NCBI GenBank assembly: GCA_947095535.1 | Contig: OX352772.1 | Coordinates: 168,540,613-168,604,612 of the forward strand | Reading direction: 5' to 3' | Length of the DNA: 64,000 nucleotides | Source of the DNA: Poecilobothrus nobilitatus | Taxonomy: Eukaryota > Arthropoda > Insecta > Diptera > Dolichopodidae | Shown here: positions 32,691 to 43,590 of the stretch, in pieces | Numbering within the stretch: the stretch's first letter is position 1 | Layout: every line of letters starts with the position of its first letter | Translations under genes and position numbers: made by a program | Notes under the pieces: generated by a model | Seen by the model: only the letters and a program-made list of their open reading frames with translations | What the model was told of the DNA's origin: nothing | The model's database searches: none

Positions 32691-34095
32691 ATTCTATTTA
32701 ATTAAAAAGAAGTATTTTTTCTATGAAAAAAGAATAATAATTGTACAAAATTTATAAACTATTAACTCTATTAACTTTTATTAAATTTATATAATAGAAA
32801 TGATTGTTTCTCTTTATTATTTAATTACTTAATTACTTAATTTATAATTACAAATTATAGATTTTACTATTTGTTTCCTTGAGAGAAAAAAAATTATTTT
32901 ACTACTCTATTTTCTTGGATTTTCCTTCCAATATCGTGCCTAGGGCAGCCTCACCCTGGGTAATGAGAAAAAGAAAACTTAGAAAACAAAATCAATATAA
33001 ATTAATCTTTTTGTTTTTTCTTTTTTTTTTTTTTTTTTTTTAAGTTTAATCTTTGTATTTAATCTTTGTAATTTCTTTATTTTAATAATTTCAATTCCTT
33101 AATTTTACTTTACTTTTACTTTTTTTTCTTTTTTTTTTTTTTTATTTTTCAAATAATAGTAATTCTAATTTTTTTTTTTTTTTTTATATAAATTTTAAAA
33201 TTTTAATATTATTATTTCATAATAAAAAAAATTTCAATGTTAATTTTTTTTTATATAAATTTTAAAATTTTAATATTATTATTTCGTAATAAAAAAAATT
33301 TCAATGTTAATTTTTTTTTTTTTATATAAATTTTAAAATTTTAATATTATTATTTCAATTAATTTTAACTTTATAAAAATTTCGATATTTTCAGTAATTT
33401 AAGTAATTCTAATTTTATAAAAATTTTAATTTATTTTACTATTTTATATAAAAAAAAATAATATTTTTCAGTAATTTTTTGTTATTTCAAGTAATTTCAA
33501 TTTTATGAGAATTTTAATTTACTTTATTATTTTGTAAAAAAAAATTTTTAATATTTTCCAATAACACTTTTTCCTTTTTTTTTTTTTTATATGCTTTTAA
33601 CTTATGCTAATTTTAATTTGCTTTAATTTTTCTAATTATTAATTTTCCTTTTTCTTTTTTTTTTAAAATTTTTAATTTTTAACCATTGATTTTTACTTAT
33701 TTTCTTACAAAGTTAAACACTAGAAAAGCACTTAAAAACTTACATGAAAATAAGTGCTAGAACCATAGTCCTTATCTAACACCGGTAAATGCAGATTATT
33801 CCTTTTTGTCCTGCTTAATGTTCAGGTGACTCAGGCTCTACAATTTACACTTTAACGTGAAGATCACTGCGGCTTTCCTAGGGCCTTACAATGTTAATGA
33901 CTATGGCTATGGTTGGTTCTGGATCACAAATATTTTTGAAAACGCTTTCGGCTACTTGAGGCGACTCTTGGTTCCCAAATTTTCAGTGAAGTGGAAGAAT
34001 GTTGAAACACTTTCGGCTACTTGAGGCTACTTGGTTTCCACTTTAGTGTATTTTGGCATTTTCTTTTTTTTTTTTTTTTTCACTTTTGTGTCCAA
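32691..34095 (-). other. Errantivirus leader, T-rich, with short repeats
   Basis: About 1.4 kb between the primer site and gag, dominated by long T runs (+ strand). It includes a ~69-bp unit repeated three times (TATATAAATTTTAAAATTTT at 33185, 33252 and 33323) and a repeated word CTTTCGGCTACTTGAGG (about 33947 and 34008). No frame is supportable. The gag N-terminus may have been lost here. Confidence 0.6.
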
Positions 34096-34110
34096 CCACG
34101 TTGGGTGCCA
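34096..34110 (-). other. Primer-binding site, tRNA-Lys-like
   Basis: On the - strand TGGCACCCAACGTGG begins at the last base of the 5' LTR. It matches the 3' end complement of tRNA-Lys, used by gypsy-type errantiviruses, with one mismatch (A for G at position 5), from memory of that primer site. Confidence 0.75.
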
Positions 34111-34411
34111 GTTAATAAAAAGTATTATTAGTTTTTAAAAAAAAATAATAAATTTTTTATTAAACCTTTTTGTTACAGATCGATTTTATAACTGAATTAC
34201 AAATTTTTTCTTAAGACTAAAAACTTATTTTCTACTTGCAACATATGAATCGGCAACGTGACATTGTGTTTATTGTAGACATAGCGTCAGCATAAATTAT
34301 CGCATGAAATATTTTGTTGGAATTTTATGGGAACGAATTAATTGTTGTAATTTTGTTAACTTCAGCATAATTTTATGTTAAGTGAATTTTAAAAAATAAT
34401 TTTCGTTAACT
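34110..34411 (-). repeat. Errantivirus 5' LTR
   Basis: 302 bp, AGTTAATAAAAAG ... TTTCGTTAACT, followed by the target duplication TGTA. The - strand orientation of the genes makes this the upstream LTR. Confidence 0.93.
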
Positions 34412-34415
34412 TGTA

Positions 34416-36408
34416 TATAGTAAAGAATATAAAAAGTAAAGATCATTACAAAATTATACTTTTGCGCATTACGCATTATGATTTACAAACAAAATTTTGT
34501 CAACACAAAAAATTAAAACTACGTATGTAAATATGTACAATTTTTACTGCATGATCTTATTAAGGGATTAGGTATGTAAGGCGGTGTTCAAGGTTAGATG
34601 TTTGTTTGGATATACGATATACTACTAATACTATACTATATACAGTAAAATACATTTATGCATATCATTTTCATACGTGTTAGAAATGTTGCTTCAACTA
34701 AAATTGGATTGTAATATTTATAATCACAGTATTTTGGTACATATTTAACCCTTCGAGGTACTTTCATTATTTATGAATTACTAGAATAAAAAATGTTTAC
34801 TCTTGCTGTAATGGAATCGATTTAACGTCTCTTAATTTACTTAAACATTTGGTATAAAATTGTAAAACGTATTTTATATCAGAAACAATTATTAAAGTAT
34901 GTAAAAATATCCCATATTTTTTAAATTTAAAACTAAAAAGTATAAAATAAAATAATAAGTAAAAAAAAATAATTTTTAAAATACATATGCTTTTATCAAA
35001 ACCGAATTCGCCCCCTAAAAAGTAGAAAATAAAATTGATTGCAAAACTTTAGCTTTTTGGACTGTTATAATATAAAAGTGAGTTGCTAGTGCAAGCATTT
35101 TGGACTGTTATAATATAAAAGTAAATTGCTGGAATAAAAAAGAAACACGAACCTCAAATTTCGCAGATTTTTATTTAACCTTATTCCAGCAATTTACTTT
35201 AGTAAAGGCAGCGTAGTAGGAAAATACATATATACGTACCTACATATGTTTTTGTAAAAATAACAATAAAAATTTTAACGTACAGAAATAATATGAATTA
35301 TATAAGAGTAGAATTTAGAACTTACAATTTAAAAAAATACTAAATAGTAAATATTAATTAATATTTTATATGATTTTATGTTACGAAAAATTTAAGAGAA
35401 TGAAATGTATATTAATATATGTACATATGTAGTATGGTATGCAGTTATGCACTTATGAGCTATGAGTTATGACCATGTCCCATGAGTATGGTTTATGATA
35501 CATATTATTTATTCGTTCGTTTTATCTATCTTATTTTGTAATTGAAAGAATGATACAGTATAGTACTAAGCAAGTACTGACTTACAGAGTACAAGCAAAT
35601 AACAGACATGACGTGGACATAACAATTAACAATAAAAATAAGAAAATTTAAGGGACAGTAAAAAATGTTTGTTCCTTAAATTTAAAAGTAAATTATTATT
35701 ATTTTTTTTGGTTTCAAGGATTTTGCTTATGTATGTTGTATATTGTATTGTGGTCAGTGCCAGTCCAGTGGTGAACTTTTTTTAAATTGTTCAACTGCTT
35801 TTTTCATTTGAGAGATTTGGAATTTAAAATATCAAAAATGTTGAAAAGGTTAATTTTAGTAAATATCGTAAAATCAATTTCTTTTTGACTGGATCGAGTG
35901 TGAATTTTAATAATGTTGAAGAATAAGTCATACATATATACTTTACTGAATAATAGATAAAACTTTTCATTTTTAAAATAATAGATTTTAATTAAATGCA
36001 TTAAATTATGAGTTTCAGTTAAGAAATAATATGCAAATGCCTATATTATAATAATTTAAAATAATAATAAATTTTTGAGTTTATTTTATAATAAATTTAT
36101 TTATGAGAATAAATAATATATAAATATGAATTTAAAAAATTTTTAATAGGTTTTTTTTAATGCATTTAAAAATATTTATATTTTCTGTCCTGGAACTCTC
36201 TGGCTTTTTACTGCGCCATCTTACTGTGTATATAAAAGCGTCCGCCGTAAGTTGTTTACATGAAAATTTTAAAATAATATGTAATTAAAAAAAGTAATTG
36301 TACCTAATTGTACAATTTTTTTATTTGTGGCTCTCTTAATAATATATTTATACCTGGCATAATATGTAGTCCAATTTTAAAGATTTATTTTTAATAATTT
36401 AAAAGTTT
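34416..36408. other. AT-rich stretch, nothing coding recognised
   Basis: About 2 kb. It contains a direct repeat of TGGACTGTTATAATATAAAA (35059 and 35101), an inverted repeat at 35120-35198 and a strong TATA-like word TATATAAAAG at 36229-36238, followed by GCGTCCGCCG. No frame has family resemblance. Confidence 0.5.
35120..35198. repeat. 18-bp perfect inverted repeat
   Basis: AGTAAATTGCTGGAATAA (35120-35137) and TTATTCCAGCAATTTACT (35181-35198) are exact inverses around a 43-base loop. The left arm is adjacent to a direct repeat of the 20-mer TGGACTGTTATAATATAAAA. Confidence 0.85.
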
Positions 36409-37095
36409 GTTAAGCCACTTGGCTTATACATATAAAAATCTTTTAACTTAATTAAATTTATCAAAATAAATTAACTTTAAATTTAAAATATTGAAATACA
36501 TTATAATTTGCAATTTTTTTTAATTTTAATTATTGATGAAACATTGTTACTTTTGTATATTGATTTGTATCACTCTGGTATCAGACATATACATGATTTT
36601 ATTTTGATCAATCTTAATATGTAAAAAAAAAAATAAAGTAACATATGGTAATTTATTAAATGTTGAAATTAAAAATCAAATTTTGTACAGATAGTATATA
36701 AGGTACTCTTGTTGTTTGCTCGAAAGAAATTATAAAACATAAAAAAAAATAAAAAAACCAGTTGTCAGTCGGTTAGTGATTGGATTTGAAGCATTTTAAA
36801 AATAAATTATTGCATTTAAAGCATTTTACAAATAAAAAATAGTTGAAATTAGTTACCATTTAAAATAAATTAGTTGAAAATTTTTAAAATAAACAATTTA
36901 AAATAAATATTAATGTGCATAATAAAAACGTTCAAAATAAAACCATTTAAATAAAATTAAATATAATTAATAATTAAAAAATTACAATTGAGTGTTTCAT
37001 TAAAATATACTAAAATATTAAATTACAGAAGCAAGCAGAACTACTTTGTATTACTATAATAAAAAAAATTCAGTGTAAACTAGCTCCGAAACATT
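36409..37095 (+). repeat. BEL 5' LTR
   Basis: Starts TGTTAAGCC. Its first ~190 bases match 42199-42330 and 43454-43590. It is AT-rich. The right end is placed just before the primer-like sequence GCGACCGTAACAGG at about 37098, so it is uncertain by some bases. Confidence 0.75.
36695..36703 (+). promoter_or_regulatory. TATA box in BEL LTR
   Basis: TATATAAGG at 36695-36703 inside the 5' LTR is the best core-promoter match. Transcription would start about 25-30 bases downstream. It is a prediction only. Confidence 0.5.
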
Positions 37096-37097
37096 TT

Positions 37098-37114
37098 GCG
37101 ACCGTAACAGGCAA
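37098..37114 (+). other. Likely primer-binding site of BEL element
   Basis: GCGACCGTAACAGGC follows the LTR end. It resembles retrotransposon primer sites of the GCGACCGTGACAGG type, but I cannot name the tRNA with confidence. Confidence 0.4.
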
Positions 37115-37149
37115 GTTTCTAAAAAATAAATAAATTTTGTGTTAAAACT

Positions 37150-37186
37150 CCAATGTGATATCAAACAGGATTTGATATCACATTGG
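37150..37186 (+). other. 16-bp perfect hairpin in BEL leader
   Basis: CCAATGTGATATCAAA (37150-37165), loop CAGGA, then the exact inverse TTTGATATCACATTGG (37171-37186). It lies about 50 bases past the primer site and is followed by a second copy of TAACAGGC. A position like this would suit a dimerisation or packaging signal in the RNA, but this is inference. Confidence 0.85.
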
Positions 37187-38413
37187 TAACAGGCCTGGAT
37201 TTTAATGAACTTTCGGTTTCGTAAAAACAATTAAAATAAAACATTAATCAAATTAGTTAATTCGTAGTTTAAAAATTTAAACAAAAACAACAAAACTATT
37301 CTATAACATTGTGTTAGTGTGAAAAAATTAGCTAATTAATTTAGTTAATTAATTCGGTTAAAATAAATTAAAAAAAAAAAATTAGTGAAGTTACATCTAA
37401 AAAAGTCATAAAAAAGAAGAAGAAGGTAATTTACTGTACATCTGGAATCATCTAAAAAAACAAATCATAGTATATCATACCTATATCATACGAGTAGTAT
37501 AGTATATACCTATATCATACGAGTATATCAAGATAATTCACTGTAAGTACATTTGACTTTCATAAATACTAACACGAAGAAGTAAAAAAATTTATTGCCA
37601 GAATTATACTGTACCAAATTATACTGTTCTGTATACACATATTATATAAGGTATATATGCAGAAAATTATATACCTAATTACAAAAAAAATATAAAAATT
37701 AATTGTACAGTTTATTGTATACTATACAAATAGATAAAATCAATTATATCTGAAAATTCATAAACATTTTAAACTAATTGTTGCTAAACTTATTACAACT
37801 ATCAGTTGTAGCAACAATTGCCACAGGCGCATTCGTTACATGCACATCTACCGCATTAGCTGATACTTCGTCTGTCAGACACATCTGTCTGATACATCTG
37901 CATAGTGTTTGCTATATTATTATTTCGTTATTCTATCAGACACATCCAAGTTTATTTTAGTTGTAATATGTAAATCATCATATGATACATATATCATGAT
38001 ACAAAAACAACATTAGTTAAAATTCAAAAACAAAATAATAATAAAAAATTATTTTCTCGTCAGTATTATTAAAATACAATAATACAATAATATAAATACA
38101 ATAATATTAAAATAAATAATATTTCAACATTTAGTTCTACAACATTTGATTTTACAACAAGCACTAACACAATTAATTTATTTATTTTCAACATATTTTA
38201 TTTTATATAATTATATTGCCGTAATAATAAATTTATTACATTACTTAATAAATCAAATAATTACATTTAATAATTAAAATATATTTAAAACAAAAAAAAA
38301 ATAAATGAAAAATTACATTACCTAAATAAATAAATAGTGCAAACAATATTAGAAAATTTTTTTGGAGATCGACAAAATTTTCCATTTATAAGTCGTCACA
38401 TCAAGCTATCGAA
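37187..38413 (+). other. BEL leader, noncoding
   Basis: About 1.2 kb of A-rich sequence with short tandem words (CCTATATCATACGAGTA at about 37480 and 37508; CTGTCAGACACATCTGTCTG near 37872). No supportable frame. Unusually long for a BEL leader. Confidence 0.55.
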
Positions 38414-38940
38414 ATGCCAGAGTCTGAACAAGGTGATTCTTCTAGGGCATCAGAAATTAAGAAAAAAATCGATAAATTAAAAATCCAGAGAGCTACCACA
38501 AAGAGCAACATGACGCGAATAAAAAACTATATAGCAACGAATATGGAAATATTATCTGCTGTTGAATTAGATTGCAGGGTCAACATATTTGAGCAATACT
38601 GGAAACTGTGGCTATCCTACCAAATCGCTATTGAAAGACTTAAACCTGATGATCCAGTTTATAAAAGCAGTTTATAGTACTCTAACATAACCTCGTCACA
38701 ATCTTACAGATGCAAATACTTCTATCAGCTTACCCAGCTTATTCAAAGCAAATCTTCCACAAATGAAGTTACCAAGTTTTTGTTTTAATAATCTACATTG
38801 TTAGTTCAAAACTGGATTCTGAATCACAAATCAAATTTGAAGACTCAAACGATTATTCTAATTAACCAAAATGGGATGATATATACAAAATTTTAACAGC
38901 TCGGGTTACAATAAAGTCTCGGCCCAATTACAATCAATTA
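38414..38940 (+). pseudogene. gag: BEL gag, deleted
   Basis: ATG at 38414 (MPESEQGDSSRASEIKKKID) opens an 87-aa N-terminal piece with a charged helical start and LSAVELDCRVNIFEQYWKLW, typical of BEL/Pao Gag N-termini. A stop at 38675 is followed by other-frame pieces (SSTNEVTKF, then IVSSKLDSESQIKFEDSNDY, PKWDDIYKILTARVTIKS at about 38800-38940). The inverted copy at 42331-43453 keeps about 230 bases more between ACCAA and TAATCTACATTG, so this copy has lost the middle of gag around 38787. Confidence 0.8.
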
Positions 38941-39059
38941 CAATAAAGTCTCGGCTAAATAATTTTAGCACAAATATAAATTGTTAGATTTTGCCATCAA
39001 TAAGAAACAATCACCCCGAAAGAAACAAAAATAAAAATAATTTGGAAATCTCCACAATT

Positions 39060-40105
39060 TGGAGCTTGCTGATCCTGCTTTTTTCAAACCATAAACAATT
39101 GATTTACTAATTGGTGCAGAAAAATGTTTCGACTTGTTATCCGTGGTTCAAATTAGGTTGTGTGAAGACGGTCCAATTATACAAAAAACTATATTGGGTT
39201 GGATAATTTTTGGTCGATACAAACCATGTTCAACTATCAAGCAAATTTGTGCCTCAGTAGAAGTAATTGATAACTCAACAGATATCGAACAACATTTAAA
39301 GCTTAGCAAACTAGTAGAACAATTTTGGACAATTGAAAACCTTGACATGAATCATTGCCAGTATAACATAGAACAACAAAACTGTAAAACTCTTTTCGAA
39401 AACACCACTAAATTTTCACAGGATAGCAGATTGATGGTGAAACTACCATTTAAAAGATCATCTCAAGAGTTAGGAAATTTATGGGATAAGGTAAAATTAA
39501 GATTCTTATAGCTGGAAAAAAGACTTAAAAACAAACCAGAAATTAAACAACAATATTCGGATTTTCTTCACGAATACTTGACAGTAGGTCATATGGAAGA
39601 AATCACTTGGAAGGATATTTCTACACCACACTATTTTATACCTCATTAACTCGTTATTTGGCCAGACAGCTCAACAACAAAGTTTCGAGTTCTTTTCAAT
39701 ACTTTATATGTCACTAGTACTAATTTGTCATTGAATGATATTTTGTCTGTTAGTCCAACAGTTCAAAATGAAGGTTTTGCTATTCTTTTCAAGTTTCGTT
39801 GTGTTTTAACAAAATTGATATAATCCGAACTCTTGGTATGATTTGGGATCCAAACGATGACGAATTCCAATTCAGCGTAAATCACGATGATGAAATCTAG
39901 TCATCCAAAATTACGAAACGTAAGGTGTTTTTCGGATCTAGCCAAATTATTTGACCCTCTTGGTTTGGTCAACCCCATCGTTGTTGTACCAAAATTATTT
40001 TTGCAAAAATTGTGGTTATTGAAGCTGTCCTGGGATTAATCTTTGCCACAGAATTTACATGATCGTTGGGTAAAATTTAAACATAGTCTTTATGAACTAA
40101 AATCA
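39060..40105 (+). pseudogene. pol: BEL protease end and reverse transcriptase, catalytic core deleted
   Basis: 39095-39511 reads IGAEKCFDLLSVVQIRLCED and KTILGWIIFGRYKPC, the protease-to-RT linker of BEL/Pao pol, ending LPFKRSSQELG. A stop at 39509 is followed by pieces of RT: YLTVGHMEEI-like text, PDSSTTKFRVLFNTL, SLNDILSVSPTVQNEG (about 39655-39775). The expected palm with its Y-x-D-D box is absent. The sequence jumps within about 50 bases to RTLGMIWDPNDDEFQFSV (about 39828), which normally lies after it. Further decayed text runs to 40105. Reverse transcription by this copy is therefore impossible. Confidence 0.8.
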
Positions 40106-40129
40106 ATTCGTATTCTTCGATTCATTTCA

Positions 40130-40685
40130 TCAAAAAACTCTATCACTACCACAGAAACATATGGATTCAATCGACAGCTGCTAAAAACAGAAATACGGAC
40201 AATCGACAGCTGCTAAGTCTAAAGTTGTGACTAGTAAGAAAACCAGAACACTTCCAGTACTCGAACTGCTACTTGCTGAGCTTCTTGCCAAATTATGGAC
40301 AAAAGTTGAACCTCATTTTCCAAAACAAATTGATTGTGTTTACTATTGGACAGATGCAACAATCGTACTGGGATGGAAAAGCGCACATGCTGCGAAATGG
40401 CAAAAATTTGTTGCGAATCATGTATCAATGATTCAAGAATTAACATCCAACGCAACAGAGAAACATGTTAGCCGTAAAACCAATCCTGCAGATATAATTT
40501 CTCGTGGTTGCACTGTAGTTGAACAACAAAATTTAATTTGGTTTAAAGGGCCAAAATTTTCTATAAAATCTCAAAAGTATTGGCCAACCCAAAAAATATA
40601 CTCATGTACAGAAGAACTTCCAGAGCAAAGAAAAATTAGGAATCGAAATCCACCAATATCAATGATCTGCACCAGTACCGATTAA
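40130..40685 (+). pseudogene. pol: BEL RNase H region
   Basis: An open frame of about 152 aa: LPVLELLLAELLAKLW, VYYWTDATIVLGWKSAHAAK (the Asp of the RNase H core in WTDAT), KFVANHVSMIQELT, HVSRKTNPADIISRGC (the last catalytic Asp in ADIISRG). The upstream boundary is disturbed by a local duplication of AATCGACAGCTGCTAA (40169 and 40201). A stop at 40683 ends the frame before the integrase. Confidence 0.85.
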
Positions 40686-40689
40686 ACTT

Positions 40690-42167
40690 TTCTAGACTCA
40701 ATATACAATAAATTCAATTTCACAAAAATTGTAGAATATATGCATATGTTTATAGATTTATATCTAATTCAAAACTTAAAGTTATCAACAATCAATAAAC
40801 CACTAAAATTTGGTATCCTAACCGCAGATGAACTAAATCCCGGGCTAAAAAAATTATATACCTAATTCAACAAGTGGAGTTCAAAAATGATATTGATCAT
40901 CTGAAAAAATATGAAATAACTCATCATGCAACCAATTTAAAAAGTTTAAATCCATTTATTGATCAAAGAGATGGGTAATAGCGAGTTGGAGGGCGATTGC
41001 ACAATTCTACTTTACCATATACAACTCATTATGCAACTCATTATCCAATTTAATTAGCTAAAAATAATAAATTTGTTAATTCTTAAATTTCTTCTTACAT
41101 TGTAGGCATTGTCACGAGGGATCTCAGGCTCTATAGTCAATAATCAATCAACAGTTTTGGATCATCAATACACGTGATTATACACGAAAAATTGTACGCA
41201 AATATGTTCACTGTTTCCGTTATCGGCCGAAACTGCTGAATCAAATTATGGGTGATTTGCCTGCAGATCGTGTCAATGCTGCTCTGCTTTTTCTATAAGT
41301 GGAGTCGATTTTTGTGGGGCCATACATACAACCGCATCAAGTAGAGGCAATCGAATTTTTAAAATATACATTGCTCTATTTGTATGCTTCCTTTCAAAGT
41401 GTGTTCATCTCGAAGTTGTGATTGATGTATCGACTAACGCGTCCATTGCGGCTCTCAATCGTTTCATTAGTCGACGAATGACATGCATAAAGATTTATTG
41501 TGACAACGCAACCAACTTTGTAGGAGCTGGACGACAATTAGCTGAGCTACGAGAAAAGTTCTTGAGCCACTCAGTAAAATCGGAAATTAACACATGGTGT
41601 GCAGAAAACTCCATTACATTCGAGCATATACCACCGAGATCACCCCACTATGGTGGAATTTGGGAAACGGCGGCAATATTCGCAAAATCATCGTTGTATC
41701 CTACACTGCAGAGCTCACATCTCACATAAGAACGATTGGTCACAGTTTTCTGCCAAATTGAAACTATTCTGGACTCAAGGCCTATCACTCAGTTATCGAC
41801 AAATTCAAGTGATGAGCGAGCTCTTACTGCTGGACATTTTTGGAGTCAGGCTACTAGTGATGCTTTTGTAGAACCAGATGTTAAAGATTTAAATATTTCA
41901 AGCGACAAATATCAGCTGTACAACAACATTTTTGGAAACTTTGGTCACATTAATATATATCATCGTTGAATCATCAAATATATTTATCGGAAAATTAGTT
42001 TTAATACATGAAGATAATCTGCGACCACAAAAATGGCTTCTTGATTGAATCATAAAGGTTACTCCTGGAAACGACAACAAGATACGTGTAGCAGACGTCA
42101 AAACAAAATGTGGCATATTTAGAAGATCAATACACAAATTAGCATTATTACTAATAGATGAAAATTG
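40690..42167 (+). pseudogene. pol: BEL integrase, several stops
   Basis: After decayed sequence (40690-41230), integrase motifs appear: GDLPADRVNAALLFL, GVDFCGAIHTTASSRG in a shifted frame with the first catalytic Asp (41310). An open frame 41418-41729 then holds YCDNATNFVGAGRQLAELRE (second Asp) and HIPPRSPHYGGIWE (catalytic Glu). A shift follows to 41736-41969 (TVFCQIETILDSRPITQLST, ALTAGHFW), and a C-terminal piece (LRPQKWLLD, VTPGNDNKIRVADVKT) ends at the stop at 42165. All three catalytic residues are visible but lie in three different frames. Confidence 0.88.
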
Positions 42168-42198
42168 ATGGTATCTTCAATACCCTAAGGCGACCGGC

Positions 42199-42330
42199 AT
42201 GTTAAGCCACTTGGCTTATATAAAAATCTTTGAACTTAATTAAATTTATCAAAATAAATTCACTTTAAATTTAATGTAATATTTTAATTAACTTAAATTT
42301 TATATATTATTTTAAATTCCAAGTGATTTC
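42199..42330 (+). repeat. BEL 3' LTR, start only
   Basis: Starts TGTTAAGCCACTTGGCTTAT as at 36409, and follows the 5' LTR for about 90-130 bases before passing into the inverted fragment at about 42331. Confidence 0.85.
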
Positions 42331-43453
42331 TTCCATATGACCTACTGTCAAGTTTGTTTTTAAGTTTTTTTTCCAGCTATAAAAATCTTAATTTTACCTT
42401 ATCCCATGAATTTCCTAACTCTTGAGATGATCTTTTAAATGGTAGTTTCACCATCAATCTGTTATCCTGCGAAAATTGAGTGGGGTTTTCGAAAAGAGTT
42501 TTACAGTTTTGTTGTTCTATGTTATACTGGCAATGATTCATGTCAAGGTTTTCAATTGTCCAAAATTGTTCTACTAGTTCGCTAAGCTTTAAATCTTGTT
42601 CGATATCTGTTGAGTTATCAATTACTTCTACTGAGGCACAAATTTGCTTGATAGTTGAACATGGTTTGTATCGACCAAAAATTATCCAATCCAATATAAT
42701 AGTTTTTTGTATAATTGGACCGTTTTCATACAACCTGATTTGACCCACGGATAACAAGTCGAAACATTTTTCTGCACCAATTAGTAAATCAATTTTTTAT
42801 GGTTTGAAAAAAGCAGGATCAACAAGCTCCGAATTTGTGGAGATTTCCAAATTATTTTTATTTTTGTTTCTTTCGGGGTGATTGTTTCTTATTGATGGCA
42901 AAATCTAACAATTTATATTTGTGCTAAAATTATTTAGCCGAGACTTTATTGTAATTGATTGTAATTGAGCCGAGACTTTATTGTAACCCGAGCTGTTAAA
43001 ATTTTGTATATATCATCCCATTTTGGTAAATTAGAATAATCGTATGAGTCTTCAAATTTGATTTGTGATTCAGAATCCAGTTTTGAACTAACAATGTAGA
43101 TTATTAACGAATTCCCTAACACTCTCAATAGATTTCTCAATTGACTTGCTGAATTCTTTGTAATTTTGGACAATTCCATTATATCAGCAATATGCTCTTG
43201 AAAAATAAGACATAGTAATAGCACTGGACCTGTTAAACAATGACGTAAGTGGTTATATTTTTCAGTTGTTCAGAGCGTATCATCATCACCTACTAGTTTG
43301 TTAAAAATTGCTATGAAATTTGGGTAATCTGCGAATATTTTCCTGAAAAAATTGGTAACTTCATTTGTGGAAGATTTGATTTGAATAAGCTGGGTAAGCT
43401 GATAGAAGTATTTGCATCTGTAAGATTTTGACGAGGTTGTTTTAGAGTACTAT
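42331..43453 (-). pseudogene. Inverted internal fragment of a second BEL copy
   Basis: The - strand matches 38677-39611 closely but is not a copy of it. It keeps about 230 bases of gag middle that the + copy lost (including TGPVLLLCLIFQEHIADIME, LSKITKNSASQLRNLLRVLG), and differs at scattered bases. The frame 42757-42377 is the counterpart of 39134-39511. It begins in gag (GACGAGGTT at 43436) and ends at CCAAGTGATTTCTTCC (42330). It therefore derives from a separate family member joined here in inverse orientation. Confidence 0.9.
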
Positions 43454-43590
43454 ACAAAAATCTTTTAACTTAATTAAATTTATCAAAATAAATTAACTTT
43501 AAATTTTGTAATTTTTTTTAATTTTAATTATTGATGAAACATTGTTACTTTTGTATTTTCATTTGCACCACTCTAGTATGAGATATGTGC
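43454..43590 (+). repeat. BEL LTR fragment
   Basis: AAAATCTTTTAACTTAATTA and following text match 36430-36570 of the 5' LTR in + orientation, without the first 20 bases. The match fades at about 43590. Confidence 0.8.

Larger units (their letters stand above)
26986..34411 (-). mobile_element. Errantivirus-like Ty3/gypsy provirus with env, both LTRs
   Basis: A 7.4-kb insertion flanked by the direct duplication TGTA (26982-26985 and 34412-34415). LTRs begin AGTTAA and end GTTAACT. On the - strand the order is LTR, primer site, leader, gag, pol, env, polypurine tract, LTR, the standard order of insect errantiviruses. The LTRs are very similar by eye, differing mainly in the first 45 bases and in one homopolymer, which suggests a fairly recent insertion. 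All three genes nevertheless carry stops, frameshifts or small deletions, so the copy is defective. It may have been mobilised by proteins from another copy. Distinct from the older fragments at 5040-11870 and 47855-49605. Confidence 0.93.
36409..42330 (+). mobile_element. BEL/Pao LTR retrotransposon, defective
   Basis: The 5' LTR starts at TGTTAAGCCACTTGGCTTAT (36409) and the same 20 bases restart at 42199, so the element is about 5.8 kb between LTR starts. The order is 5' LTR, primer site, long leader with a hairpin, gag (38414 onward), protease/RT pieces, RNase H, integrase, and a 3' LTR that is broken after about 130 bases by an inverted BEL fragment. Gag and integrase motifs (YCDNATNFVGAG, HYGGIWE) are diagnostic of BEL/Pao. 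Every gene has stops, shifts or deletions. No target duplication can be checked because the 3' LTR is incomplete. Confidence 0.9.

Noticed and set aside
36229..36238. TATATAAAAG as a host gene promoter
   Set aside because: No gene follows. The next feature is the BEL LTR, which has its own TATA box, so there is nothing for it to drive.
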